From: Cotesia glomerata
Taxonomy: Eukaryota; Arthropoda; Insecta; Hymenoptera; Braconidae
Direction of reading: 5' to 3'
Length of the DNA: 64,000 nucleotides
NCBI RefSeq assembly: GCF_020080835.1
Contig: NC_058161.1
Span: 15,675,603 to 15,739,602 of the forward strand
Position 1 is the first letter of the stretch, and each line of letters opens with the position of its first letter. Positions 34,405 through 47,280 of the stretch are shown one piece after another. The translations under genes were made by a program, and so were the position numbers. The notes under the pieces were generated by a model that was given only the letters and a program-made list of their open reading frames with translations, was not told the origin of the DNA and ran no database searches.

Positions 34405-35491
34405 CATGTAAGAAAGTATGGCGGACCCAGGCTTGGTCCAACTATATACCAGGCTTGGTCAGGCTTATAAACCAGAGTTGGCCCAGTCTTGGTTTAAGTC
34501 TGGAATGATAACACTGGCCCAAGCCTGGTTACCAGGATTGGGCCACATTTAATTTTCAAGTCTGGCCCAAGCCATTTGATATAAAATAATAAAAAAAGAA
34601 TTTTTTAAGTGTCATTTTTTATCTTAATTTTGATGCAGAGCTAATGCAAGTTTAGACCGTTTGACTTTTTATTTGAACCTAACTTTCGCTATAGCGATCT
34701 ATAATTATAATTATAGAAATAAAGTGAAAATCGCATTCGCTCTAATCAAGACTCGAACCCAAGCCGCGCGATTGCTAGCCAGATAACTAACCCCTACACC
34801 GTATGACCGGAAAGTTATTGTACATCTCATCATTCTTATAAGCTAAATCTATGTGGTGACGATTTAATATTTGTTTATTTATATAATTTATGTTATTTAA
34901 TATTGTGTTTTGGTGAAAATTATTAATTTTAAATTAACTATTTTTTACAAATGTTTATTAGTTAAAAAAATGCAAGAGTCAAGTTTACATTACTTTAGAC
35001 TTTGTACATCGGTCTATACATTTTTTTTATCTTATTTTAAATTTTAATCTTTAAAATTATCAATATAAAAAATTCAACTGTAAATTATTATATTTTAATT
35101 TTTTTAAGACCATATCAATTTTGACGATATGGTCAAAATATTCGTTAAACAATAAATATTTACTGTTCCAAATTCTATTACTTAATGATTAATTAAGTTT
35201 GAATTTCCCATTGAATGGCCGAGGCTAGGTTACCCAATTCTGGCTCAAGTCTGGGTTGCCATTCAACGGCCATGGCTAGGCTTCCCAGTTTTGGCTAACG
35301 CTTAGGTAATCATTGGGTCGGCCAAGGCTTGGTTGCCCAGTTTTGGCCCAGTCTCGGGTAATCATTAAGTTGGCCAAGGCTGATTACCCAGTCTTGGCCC
35401 AAGCATGGGCCAATACCGGTGCGCCAAGCTTGGTTGCCCAGTACTGGGCCAGGCAAGGCCCCGTCATTCAACTCTGGTAGTTCCTACATGG
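34405..35491. mobile_element. GC-richer inverted-repeat element with TTGGCCCA repeats
   Basis: Ends catgtaagaaagtatgg (left) and complement of catgtaggaactaccag (right). Both sides carry short repeats built on GGCTTGG, CCCAG and TTGGCCCA, most clearly five or so units of about 45 bases at 35215-35460. GC is much higher than the surroundings. The middle is AT-rich and includes a tRNA-like segment (34739-34815). No protein frame. Confidence 0.5.
34739..34815 (-). repeat. tRNA-derived (SINE-like) segment
   Basis: On the minus strand tgtaggggttagttatctgg resembles a pol III A box and, after about 30 bases, gggttcgagtc a B box. It ends without a proper acceptor stem, so it is a tRNA-like relic or SINE head rather than a working tRNA gene. 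Confidence 0.45.
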
Positions 35492-36770
35492 GTATGTATA
35501 TTTCAAGTTTGGAAAACTTAAAGCATGCAGCATAAAAGAGCGTAAGAAATTAGAGGAAAAAGAGGCTCACAATTGTTAATCACAAATAGTTTAAAAAACT
35601 AAAATTTAAAGGGCAATAAATAAACGGCTTTTTTCGATATAAATAATAAGATAACGACTTAAAGCTCAATTGTGTACCGTATGCATACAAAAACAGAATG
35701 CTGGAGATAATATTACTTATACTAAGCCATGGATATTAAATATAAGCTCATAAATTTTATTTTATTAGTTAAGAGAGACAAAGAGACGGAAATTTCAGCT
35801 TGAAAGAGAAAATTCCACTCGGCTCAATTCACTCGTAGGTTCCGTCATCTCTTTCATACGTCCAGCTTTAGCTTAGTAGTATACTATTTCACGTTGAGTC
35901 CTATATCTATATTGGTGTAATGTGGTTGAGTACGTGGTATCAAGCAACTTTAGCGATAAGTTGACGTCGGAACGAGATCCTACAACCCATTGATGGAATT
36001 TTGCAAGCAATGCTTCAGATATCTGTACGGTCTTCCATAATTACTATGTTTAGCACCCTGACCACTTTATTGCCGTTTCATTATATACCTATTAGATAGA
36101 AATAACTTTGATTTAATAAATATGTAGCATCTTTGAGTTGTGAGAAAATTTTTAAATTTAATTTTTGTATTCATGTGAAAAAAATTTTTAATGGATGAAA
36201 AACGCCGATTGATTTATCTTAATTAAAAAGCTATTTGAAACGTTTGAAAATAATTTCATTTCAATACGCTGTATATTGAGGTAATCGCTTTAAATTGCTT
36301 TTTTAATCGAAGTAAATCGACGTAAATTCAACATAGCGAATTTTTGTTTGCGAAAATAAAAACAAGAGTTTTGGTTAATCCAAATATGCATGCCTAAAGC
36401 GCTCACTTCATCCTAAAACTATTACATAAAATAAAAATTTTTATTGATTTCAATTTAAATGTTTTTTGGCGAACGGTTACTAAAAAAATTTTTTGTAAAT
36501 CCAAATCTGCATGCCCTAAACGCTCATATTATATGTAAATTGATCAACGTAAAGTTTTAATATTCAAGTTTTCACTAACGACCTCAACACTATTTTGAAT
36601 TTTTTAGTAATTTTAAATCAAACATTAATAAAAAAAGAAATTATTATTTATTGTGCACTACAAGAATAAATTAAAAAAATAATTTCAATAATAACTTAAT
36701 TACAAGAAATTAATTTTATTTACAATTCAATTTTAAAGCTTGTTTAAATTTTCTGCGGATAATATTTTTA
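35492..36770. other. AT-rich stretch without a recognisable gene
   Basis: 35870-36060 has more balanced composition and no repeat partner in the window, so it may be single-copy. No convincing frame. Confidence 0.4.
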
Positions 36771-37941
36771 ACTTCCAGCTAAGAAAATCAAAGATTTTCA
36801 AAAATCGAAGATTTTCAAAAATCGGGAAGTTATTGTTTTCACCCCGTTTTGCAAAAATCGAGTTTTCATCAGATCTCGACGTTTTAAGGTCATAGGAAGC
36901 TTCCCTAACTACCCCCGCGATGTTGTCACTACACGTGTAAAAAAAAATCGTCTTAAAATTGTCGTTCGTTTAAGATCTTAAACGTAACACAAACTAAGAC
37001 TATTTTAAGACTCTTTTAAGACGCCAAAAAAAAAAAAATTCCGAGCAGATTTTTGAAAATTTGGTTCTCGAATTTGTTGTGAAAATTAATTTTTAGACAT
37101 ATTTTAGACGATTTTACGACTTTCTAACCGCAATATTTTTTAGTAAGATGTTTTTAAACTGAATTTAAAATTGTTAAAAAATTATTACCTGACAATTTTA
37201 AGACTTTTTTAAGACGTTCCGTTTTAATGTTCCGGGGCTCTGTCGCTGTGAGCCCATCTTAAAATAATTTAAATTTTTTTTAAAGATTTTTTTAAGAATA
37301 ATCGGAATCTACTAAACGGCGTTCTAAAGAGTTCCTTCAAGCTTAGATTTCTTGTGAATCTGAACCGATTCGGATCGATAGATTTTGAGAAATTTTGAAA
37401 AATCTCAAAAAAAATAAGAAAAAAATTTTTTTTGGAATAACTTTTAAACGGCTTTATCGATCAACTTCAAAAACTAATCCGCCCTTAAGCTTGAAAAACC
37501 ACGTCGATCACCACCAAGCTGGTCGAATCGGTTGATTCGTTCGAGAGATATCGTGAACGAAAGAAAAACGAAAAAGTGTTTTTTCGGGATTACTCCGAAA
37601 TTTTTGGTTCGATCAATTAAAACCTGAAAATAACTTATGAGGATGATAAAACTGCGTCGAATGCCGTCAACCACGTGAGAATTGGTTGATCCATTCAAAA
37701 GTTATTGCGGTTTGAAAATTCCAAAAATAGTGTTCTATGAAACTTCTATCAGACTTTTGAGCTGGGAGAGCTCAAATGCATAGAAATATTATTTCTTTGA
37801 ACTCAGCGAGCTCAAAATATAACATAAATTATATTTTGAGCTCAAAAATCTCAAAAATGTCATAAGTACAATTTTAAGCACCCAGGAATGGAATTAGCGG
37901 GAAGTTTCAGGGATGGCCTTTAGGGTGAACCGTTTTTCTAA
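36771..37941 (+). mobile_element. Family A (Helentron-type) element with nested insertion
   Basis: Starts ACTTCCAGCTAAG and carries subterminal TTAGCGGGAAGT near 37893, ending cgtttttctaa before a T run. Where other copies have a microsatellite (after gatgttgtc, 36930) this copy has an insertion of about 350 bases rich in TTTAAGAC words. The frame 37474-37698 is the antisense of the conserved internal block. Confidence 0.65.
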
Positions 37942-38693
37942 TTTTTTTTATTTGAGTTCATAAAAAATTTGAATCATAAAAAAAGAACTCATTAAAGACT
38001 GCATTACCAATATATAGCCTAGATTTGTGTCACTTTTTAAAATTCAAAAAGAATTGGCGAGAGACAATTGAATTATTTTTTCTTAAAACTACATCCACGT
38101 GGTCATGGTAGTTTATATAGAGCGAAGCTTTGGAAAGTTAAGCACAACTGCTCCTTAGAAACGTCCTTAAAATCCGATAAACTAATATATTTTCATGAGA
38201 GATTCGAAAATAAAAAGTACTTGATTTTTGTTGCGCAACGTTAATATCAACACATTAAATATCCATCTATTGATACTAATACTATCAGCTAGAATAAGAA
38301 TACAAAAAATACATTACATCTACTATACTTTGAATTTCAGCTTAACAATTTTTATTTCATATTATAGTTTTCGCATACAAAACCCGTTCCAATATAATTC
38401 CAATACTCGTTGCGTTACTAATCTGAAAACTGATGTAAATCATATTCATAAGCCATGAATAGTCCATAATAATAAATATATAAATAATAGTCAAAAGCCG
38501 ATTTATCAGACTTCTCTTTACTGCACCATACAAAAATATGATCTGTGTATAGTCTCTATGTTTGAGACTTTTGAACATAACGACATTTTTGGGTTAGATC
38601 TATTCACTAGTAATTTATCTTTATTACAGAATGTTTATCATATACCATGGAAGCATATATTGTTAATTTTAAGGTAGTTCTTCCGTTCAACTA

Positions 38694-39496
38694 CACGAAA
38701 AAAACAAGATTACACTGGATAACATTCCAGATTATACTCAGTAACATCTGTAGTGAAAAAAAAAATTCAGATAGTAGCTAGTATAATCCAGATTATACTG
38801 AGTGATATCTGGATTATACTTATTGTAATCTCCCATTTCCCCCAGTAAAATCTCAGATTATACCGTGTAAGATTTTACTGGATATAATCCGAGATTGTAT
38901 CCTGTAGAATTTGGATTATACTCAGTAAAATCTTGGATTATACCCAGTGATATCTCCGCGATTTATTTTCTAGCGCCTGCGCACTCAGCATTATCATATG
39001 ACTATAAACCGGTTAGATCTTATTGTCAAAAGTCTAAACATAAAAACATACGTCTTGTACACTATTATTACATACCTTGTAATTTTAATGATTATAACGG
39101 CTACAAAATATATTGTTACATAGTACAAAATATAAAAATCACACACTAATTAATGCACCGATAATATTTTTTAATGTTTAATATACTGACAATTGACTAT
39201 TATTCACAAATTGTAAACAGCACTTCACGCGCAGGCGCTAGAAAGAAAATGGCGCAGATATCACTGGGTATAATCTAAAATCTATAGGATACAATTTCGG
39301 ATTATATCCAGTGGAATTTTGCGCGGTATAATCTGAGATTTTACTGGGTGAAATAGGAGATTACAATGAGTATAATCCAGATATCACTCAGTATAATCTG
39401 GATTACACTAGCTACTATCTGAAATTTTTTTTTTTTCACTACAGATGTTACTGAGTATAATCTGGAATGTTATCCAGTGTAATATTGTTTTTTCCG
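38694..39496. mobile_element. Foldback element with reiterated GATTATACT motif
   Basis: Arms of about 250 bases: cacgaaaaaaacaagattac at the left and its near complement ending ttttttccg at the right, flanked by TA. Each arm contains several copies of a roughly 20-base word (gattatactcagtaaaatct type). The middle pairs tagcgcctgcgc with gcgcaggcgcta. The frame 38895-39149 runs through these repeats. Confidence 0.7.
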
Positions 39497-39499
39497 TAT

Positions 39500-40578
39500 A
39501 CTTTTCGACATGTTTTGTTAATTTTTTTTTTTTTTGTACGATTTAAGAATAACGTGTACTAATAAATCTCGAAGTTTTAGAAATTTTTACAGTTTAGAAA
39601 GCAAAATATTTAATAACAAAATTCGTGATTTTCAAGCTTACTTCTCATTTAAAGCATGTAAAACTCTCTGACTACCCAAATTTTCTCTGTTATATTAAAA
39701 AAAATTCTTCGACAGAATCGGAAAAAAAATTAGAATAAAAAAGAACGAATTTTTATATCAATAAAAAAAAATTAGCATTTTAGTAAAATTTTATCAAATT
39801 AATCATTTTTAATCTAGTATTTCCACGGTAAATAATGATTTGACAATAGTATCAATCTTTCGACAATAGTAAATGCTCTCTATTCACACTATACCATGAA
39901 AGAACCACCGCAAATACAAATTTATTACAAAAAAATTTACAAGCTCTTTTTGATCGATGAAAAAAGCTTTTAAGCGTAAACTTCAGCTTGACCTGGAAGA
40001 ATTAATTAGAAGGCATTAGTGCTTTGAAAAATTATTTTTTTCTATTATAATTTCACTTATTTTCCCTTTATTTTCCTTGATCCTCAGAATGGTTCAATTA
40101 CTTTTTTAAGGTGAGCTAAAGCGTGCAATATCCTAAATCTAATTAAATTTAAGGATTAGAATGGGCTAAAGCTACAAATGACGAAGATTTTTGGATTCAA
40201 GCAGCATTCATTGTAAGGAATTGTGTTTAGTGTACATCTCAACGATACTTTACCTAAGGGCTGATGAAGACAGAAGAAAGCAAGCCTGACAAGAATAAAA
40301 ACAGTTATATAATAAGTGAGTTAGTTTTTGAATTCCTTAAGTATGCTCTGCCACAAATGTAGCCTTAATTTTACGCTGAGCCAACTAACCTCTATAATTT
40401 TCTGTAATAAAATAATTCCAGTCTACGTCTTTTTTATTTTTTTTTTATCCAACGTAAATGTTTAATTAAATAGAGAAAAGTAAAATAAAATTAAGTAAAA
40501 GAATGTTTTCATTGTTATAGTATTTCATTAACACCTTACGGTTCAGTGGTGTATTTTTTGTGCGATATTTCTTTGGGT
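39500..40578. other. AT-rich stretch, no gene called
   Basis: Mostly low complexity. 40150-40225 has a 25-codon open stretch with two tryptophans (frame of tgggctaaagctacaaatga) next to a possible donor (att/gtaagg), too short to call. Confidence 0.35.
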
Positions 40579-40735
40579 TCATTCTGGTAAAGCTTTTGGC
40601 AAGTAGCGGGGGTTACATCTACACGATGAGATAAAACCAATCACACGGCACTGTACACACAGATATTTATTACTGCGGATTATCTGGCCAGATTCCAAAT
40701 ACAAACACGTTTCTTGCTCCATTTGTAACTGCAGC
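40579..40735 (-). CDS. Possible terminal exon, cysteine-containing, unrecognised
   Basis: On the minus strand a pyrimidine-rich run (about 40750-40800) ends in actatcag, a good 3' splice site, then a frame runs to TGA at 40579-40581. About 52 codons include ATG 40708 (MEQETCLYLESG) and five cysteines in the order C, C-x2-C, C-x-C. The spacing faintly recalls short secreted von Willebrand C-type domains, but I would not assign it. A second frame through the same exon is also open (ending GIWPDNPQ). It could belong with the signal-peptide exon at 51.6 kb on the same strand, but the reading phase does not fit directly and 11 kb separates them. Confidence 0.2.
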
Positions 40736-41065
40736 CTGATAGTAAGAGGGTTTGCAAGCAAAGAAGACATAGATTGAAGAGAGAAGAAAGATAAAAACAA
40801 AAAGGAAAACGATGAACATAAAAAAGTAAACTATATATAGCTTTACAAGAAAGTTAAGAAAATATGAAGATAGATAAATGGATTTATAAATGTACAAGGA
40901 AAAAATTCTCTTTATGTTTTTAAGCTGTAGGCTTTGAATTTGCTGGTGGAAATAGAGAAATGTTTGAGAAAACGTGCATAGGTTTTTATTGTCAGATAGA
41001 CTATTTGAACAATAGCCAACATACCAAACCTCTTTTACTTTTTTGGCTTTCGTCTCTTTCTCCAG

Positions 41066-41140
41066 GTCCTCGACCCAAACTCCCAAGCATCCAACTATCT
41101 AGACGACCAACAACTCTACAAAGAACGTCCTCTGCTGTAA
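41066..41140 (+). CDS. Possible terminal coding exon, unrecognised
   Basis: A long pyrimidine tract (41028-41063) ends in tctccag, a textbook 3' splice site. The following frame has 24 codons to TAA 41138-41140, ending NYLDDQQLYKERPLL. Amino-acid mix and GC are unlike chance frames nearby, and 41140-41400 looks like a single-copy 3' untranslated region. Upstream exons were not found, so the product is unknown. Other frames through the exon are also open (for example the ATG frame 40960-41163), which lowers confidence. Confidence 0.3.
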   Translation, partial: VLDPNSQASNYLDDQQLYKERPLL

Positions 41141-41467
41141 TAGATTTATTCGTCGGCCCGTAGAAAAGAAAAGACCTCAAGACAGGGTAGGGGTTCTAGA
41201 TACATCCGGGTGGAAACGACTGCCCAAAAGGATTTCGGATGTCGACGTTACAATCGCGGCCGCCAAAGAAATACCACCCTACTCCGTTTCCTCCTTTTCT
41301 AATCTCTATCTTACTCGAACCCTACTGTGAGCAAATGTCTCAAAGACTCAATCCTCCTGGTCAGGATAATGTTACATCTTCTTACGTTTCTTTATACCAG
41401 ACATTAAATTCTCTTTGACACCTTTCCCTTTTCCAATATAATTTAAATCGAAAATCATTCAATAACC

Positions 41468-42750
41468 AATAAACCAATTCTACATTTATTAATGTCAATA
41501 TTAACCTTTTTTTCTTGCTTTTATTTCCGCATGTTTCATGACTCGCAAAGTGAAAGCTGTTACGTTTACTAATGAAATTTTTAAACTTTTGTTTCTAATG
41601 TAATCAGATTATAAATCAAAATCGCTAACATTTCACCACCCTGAAATTTCCAAGAAATCAATTTTATTTGCTACATAAATTGTTTATAATCTGAAGAATA
41701 TTTCAAGTGCTCAGCTATTCAAAAATTTAAATATTATCGAAGTTATACAGCAATTTTAAGTGCGTAATTTTAAGACGAAACTACTTTTTTAAAATTGTCG
41801 TATATGATATCTCAAGATTGACATAACCGATTTTGTTATAAAATTTTCAAACTTAGAATTTCTGTAGGGTGAAGGCTCCAAATATTGATTAGTTTAGATA
41901 ATAGTTTTCTAATTATTAGATAATAATTAGTTTAGAACATAAATACATTATTTGTAAATTCATCAGAGTAGTTTATGAGCTGAAACAAGTGTTATGCTTT
42001 CTGTTATAGTTTTAACTTTCAAACTATAATATAGTTTTTGGTTTATAAAATACATAATAATGAACATTAAATTGTAATAATCAACGTTACAGCCGATTGC
42101 TCCGAATACTGACCATTACGTACTAAATATTGACCGCCTGTGTTCCAAATACTGACCAGTAGTATTATGCTTACTAGACTTATAAATAAATTATTTTTAA
42201 TCTATAATAGTTTCAATATTAAGTAATCCATTCACTAAAATGTTTATAATTTTATTACTGTTGTTAGTTGTTCTCTACTCTGATACAATATTAATTTTAG
42301 TACTCATATTGAAATCAATGGCTGAAGGCATACTAATATTAAGTATATTGATTAATTTACAACAGCAATTGTTAACCAGAGTATTATTTTTTTATTATAT
42401 TGTTTTTGTAACAAAAATTATTAATAATTAATCTTCGAAATTGAATTGTTTTGACAAATATTTATTGATTATGAAGTATTGAATTTTGTATAAACTGATC
42501 ATAAATGAACTTACCAAACTCAGCAAAGTTGATTTCTAACGACTAATTTTAAAACTTTCTGATATTTGGGCACAAAATTATTTATTTTTTTTTTTTTTTA
42601 TAACAACTGCATACGTTTATGTGCATGCGCAAATTTTTACTGCAAGCATAATTAAAAATTGATATTTACGTAGTGAATATAAAATTAAATTACGAGATTT
42701 TTTTTAATCAAATTGTTATGCTCTCTGGTCAATATTTGGTTCTTTTACTC
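41468..42750 (-). mobile_element. Family H element and adjoining repeat, inverted copy
   Basis: 41867-42750 is the element proper: minus-strand start AGAGTAAAAGAACCAAATAT, end ATTTGGAGCCTTCACCC, TA on both sides. 41468-41866 is the inverted partner of 8511-8645 plus 9700-9992. This copy lacks the foldback insertion present in the 8.6 kb copy. The frame 42240-42431 is inside the element. Confidence 0.55.
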
Positions 42751-43275
42751 TAATAAAATTTTTATTAACTTTTTCTTTTGTCAAGTTTCAAACGAAAAAG
42801 TGATCTAATTATTTAAAAAAAAATTATCTTAATGAACTTTTCGTAATTTTTTTAGTAGCTAAAACCGGAAGTATTTCAACAAACAAGACAAGACAGCGTA
42901 ACAGCATACATAATGTCAGTGAAGTTTATAGTTTACATTTATAATAAATACAAGTGGTTTCATATTTATGTTACGCGTCAAGCAATCTTAAACTTTCAGC
43001 ACTCTTCCCACTAAATCAATTCAGTATCGAGCTATTGAAGAAAATAAAACAGGGGATAATATATATCACACTTGTGAATTCATATCCAAATATTTAGTGA
43101 TAAAATAAAAATTGAAAACGGCACTTATAAAAAAATACCAGTGTATTTCTATTTTATTGAAATTATGATACCATACATATACATATACACATATATATTT
43201 GAATTGAAGCTACCGAAAATATAGTGGTTCACTGGAAGTGAAGAGAGTATCGAAGCGTAAGTAATGGTCGAGTGA

Positions 43276-43497
43276 GGTAGAGAATGTCACAAGTGGCGAG
43301 AAATAGTTGCGGTTGTGTTTGCAATTTCATCGGAGGTGCGCAAAACACCACGTGCAACTGACGTTTTATACTTTGCGGTTAGTAAATTCGAGTTTCTCGA
43401 TGCTATTGACCTGTCGGTAGACTACCCATTATTGTTACGTGCGGTATGTGCACGTGGGGATACCCCCGACAAAACTATTGGTCAATTATTAAATTAA
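43276..43497 (+). CDS. Possible coding exon, unrecognised
   Basis: An open stretch of 73 codons ends at TAA 43495-43497, preceded by a stop at 43273 and with no ATG in frame. The residues after 43315 (FAISSEVRKTPRATD, YPLLLRAVCARGDTPDKTI) have a natural-looking mix, and local GC is well above the surroundings. AATAAA follows at about 43537. In another frame ATG 43284 opens 25 codons rich in cysteine (MSQVARNSCGCVC). It could be an internal or last exon or a transposon relic. I recognise no family. Confidence 0.3.
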   Translation, partial: GRECHKWREIVAVVFAISSEVRKTPRATDVLYFAVSKFEFLDAIDLSVDYPLLLRAVCARGDTPDKTIGQLLN

Positions 43498-43549
43498 TAA
43501 ACTTAGTGAAATATATTGGTAAAGCTGTTTATAGAATAAAATCTCGAGT

Positions 43550-45089
43550 AATTTCACTACATCAGCATACCACTTAATATATACTTCATAATCCTCTACA
43601 TTGTTCGAAAAACCTGTATGAGATTCTGTGACCCCCGAAATATTAAAATCCACGAAAATATTCATTATAAAATGATATCTTCTAATTTCATTTATTCATA
43701 ATTCACATTTATTACACACCTCATAGCGCGAAAGCGCTTGAGGTAAAGCTCTACTTTTGCTTTACCAAAATCAAGCTATTATCTGAATTAAAAATGTCTC
43801 TCTTTTATTGATATTTCACTTATAAAATAATATAAATACACTCATTATAATGCATTTAATATTTTTAATAGTCAATTATTATAAATAAAGATGTAACTAT
43901 TAGTTCAAATTAGTGATTTTCATGATAGTATAAACAATTTTGAATTGATTAAAGCGCAAAATAACAAAGATAATTGAATATTTATATTTTGACAACATTT
44001 TTAAGATAGACTATGAAAGGAGTAGTAGTTGAACAATCAATTCTGACAAGCCGCAGTAGTTGAACACTTCGGGAGCAGTAGTTGAACTAATTAAATATAT
44101 GGCAATAGGCACAGTAAAAATTTTCAACGTTTTATTGAAATATTAAAAGAATTATTACATATTATTGAATAATATTAAAAATAATACTATGGATATTTAA
44201 TATGTTCATCAAAAAATGAGAAATATTTTTATTTAATTTTATAATTACATTTTTTATGAATGGCAAAACAAATTTTCAATTATAAATCAAAAAAACTCAA
44301 TTCAAAACGTTCAATAATTTTTAACGACACTAATTTTTAGTTATAAAACTTCTTTAATTTGCAGTAATTAATACAAATCACAATGCTAATCACTAGTTTA
44401 TAAACCTATTGGAGGTGAGAGTGCTGTTAAAATTATACGGTCCCAGGTTGTTCAAGTTCTGGGTACCGCTTTGAAAATTTGGAGGTACAATTACATGCTA
44501 AAATTTAATATAAAAATTATAGTTTATGTCTTTGCAAAAAATATGTAATATTTAGAAAAGACTATTTCATTAGGTGGTACAATTTTTTTTACTTAAAATT
44601 ATGATAAACCGATTTTTTTACTGATTATTCGGTTTACGGTTTAAGTTTTTTTTCATTTAAAAAATAGCATCTATCGGCTATTCTCGACATGTTAAATTTT
44701 AAGTTAGTAAAAATATAATTGTTTTGATTTATAATTGAAATAACTTACAGAAATCAATTACAGTATCTTTGAATAATTATAACATGCATATATTACTCAT
44801 AATAAATATACGAATTTTGTATTACAACATTTCGAAAAGTCTGTTCAAGTACTGGTCTCATTTTTTTAAGTGTTCAAATACTGGGTACTTTACCTTATTA
44901 AGTGTAAAAAAAAAAAAAACTGATTGAGATAAAATTTCCGAGCTTGTCCGGATATCTGTATGAGTATATTTAACACGATTACGCCCGCAAAACTTAACAC
45001 AACGAGATAATTTTTTTTTTTTTTTAGCTTCAGAATTACAGCATGAAGTTTCCGATTGCAAATGGATGCGTAATTCGGTGTCTTTCTAT
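43550..45089. other. AT-rich stretch, no gene called
   Basis: Short repeated words occur (cagtagttgaac at 44020-44085 and the related gtgttcaaatactgggtac at 44866), possibly decayed inverted ends of an element of about 0.9 kb. A hairpin tagcgcgaaagcgct lies at 43724. No coding signal. Confidence 0.35.
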
Positions 45090-45091
45090 TA

Positions 45092-45362
45092 CACTGATAG
45101 AAGGATTTATTTGTATTAAATAATATTTTTTAATATGTAACAAATCATTTATTAGAGACCATTTTTTAATATTAAATAAATATTTCTTAGTATTTAAAAT
45201 GATTTGTTTGTATTTAATAAATCTGATATTCATTTATTAAATATTAATAAATCTTTTTAAATACTAAGAAATATTTGTTAAGGCCTAACAAATGGCTTCT
45301 AATAAATGATTTGTTAAATATTAACAAATCTTTTTAACTATAAACAAATCCTTCTATCAGTG
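45092..45362. mobile_element. TA-flanked element, family D
   Basis: CACTGATAGAAGGATTT at the left and AAATCCTTCTATCAGTG at the right, perfect inverted ends beside TA, 271 bases. The interior reiterates AATAAAT/ATTTATT words. Fragments of the same family are at 32.3 kb and 29.0-29.6 kb. Confidence 0.8.
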
Positions 45363-45364
45363 TA

Positions 45365-47280
45365 TAATTGATAAAAAAATTAAAAAAATCGACTCCGTCA
45401 GTCTTAAATAAAGCCTAGTCAAGACCCAACAAATCAAATTGATTAATTAAGGTTAAAGTACCGTTCAATGTTTCTATATTCGATAATTTAATAAGTCAAA
45501 ATATTAGACGTTACTTTAGAAATTATCCAATAATTAAATTACTTAATACATAATTAGTTCGATTCGAGAGTCATTAAATTTTTCTCAACTCCTTATTCAC
45601 TTTTGCTAATATATGATATCACAATCAAGGTGAACGAAATTATACAGTAATTCGTAAGTAGATATTATCAAAAATAACACTCCAAATATATTTTTAATAT
45701 AAAGTTATAACTGTAATTACTTTAACAGAGAATAATCAATATAGTAGAGCATGAATATTTTATTCGATAAATTATTAATTGTAGGTTTTTTTATTTATAG
45801 CGATGATAGTGACCATCACCTTGGATTTCCGACTAAATATATAATGAAGTAGAGAAATCAGAAAATTTTCTGATTTTTCTTAAACAACCGCGACACCAAG
45901 AAAACGTCGATAGTTATATATATAATTGAACAGTTATAGAAAGTATCGTATAATTGACGTATTGACAAAATTTTTTTATAACTTTTCTACGTTCGATTCG
46001 TTAAAAAAAAAAAAAATTAATGTAGAAAAAGTTATAAAATCATCTTCAAATTTTTGATCAGCAAAATTTTAATTTGAGGACTTTTTAAATTCAAAAAGCT
46101 TTACGGAGTTCGATTTTTTTAAAATCAAACCTGCTTCTAACATCAATCTATCGAAGAGTCGAACATCCAATAGTACCTCCGCCATAGTACGAAACGAAAA
46201 TTTTTGAATTTTTTTAAGGAATAAATTAACAACCTAGGAAAATTTTTAACAGACCAAAATCACTGTATTTGTATATTTGTAAGGACAATTTTAAATTTTC
46301 ATCCGTCCTATCAATCTAAATTGATTTACCCGCTATGAAATTAGATCAATGCAATCCTCCGAAGAATAAAGATATCGAATTTCATTGGGATCCGATGACA
46401 AACTATTGATAAAAGTTGTGCAATCAAACACTTTGATTCTTATGAAATACACATAAAAAAATAACTTTATTCTAGATAAATTTTCTTGAACTAAGAAAAT
46501 TCGTAGTACGAAAGCCGATTTTATTGTTTCAAAAATTTTTTTTTTTTTGATTTCTAAATTCTTATTTCAAAATTTGTTTTTGCTTGATTCAAAATTATTA
46601 GTTTTTAACTTAATATAATATAATTTTCGAATCGAGAAACATTTTTTTGGGATAAATAAAAATTTCAACACCAGATATATAGCGCATTAGAAAGAAACAG
46701 CTGTATTACTAATGACACTTGTAAGTTTTCATTATTTAGGTCAGAAGACCGTCTTCACGTTTAATTATTATTGTAAGTCATAAATAAATACAATTTCTAT
46801 TAGAAAGAAATCCAATATAATTAATAACTACTGGGTATAAAGATTTATCAAACAAACGTAAGGAGAATTGATGATTTTTATTAACTAGGTAACCCTAGAG
46901 TGTTTGTCTGATAATTTGTTCATAAAATAATCAAGATATTAAACAATGACTAATTTCTTATAAATAGAAAATTATTTATTAAATAAAATGATTCTGACAT
47001 CATCACAGAAAAATTATTGTTATATAAGAAAAATTGTCGAGTGTATAATTGTAATAACTCTCACACTGAAAAAACATGTATGTATATGCACATACTCATG
47101 TAGTATTATCACTTGGGGTGGGGCATATGACATTTCCGTTAAACATGTAGCCACTTTACAAAACAAACTTATAAACAAAATGCGTTTATGTAATGATGTA
47201 ACGCCTTTATTAATAAAAGACACATTCATTGTTAATGCTCTGACATGCTACAATAAAACTGTAAATTTCTTTATTCTGAA
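45365..47280. other. AT-rich stretch, no gene called
   Basis: The ATG-led frame 46988-47566 (192 codons) begins here but its second half is the family F repeat, and the first half shows no domain. I treat it as chance. Confidence 0.4.

Noticed and set aside
34739..34815. Functional tRNA gene
   Set aside because: A and B box-like motifs are present but no proper acceptor stem or cloverleaf could be built by eye; the same applies to 49500-49585.
40670..41086. 138-codon minus-strand frame with hydrophobic stretch
   Set aside because: Starts with TTG, has no in-frame ATG near the start, and the hydrophobic part is the translation of a pyrimidine-rich tract.
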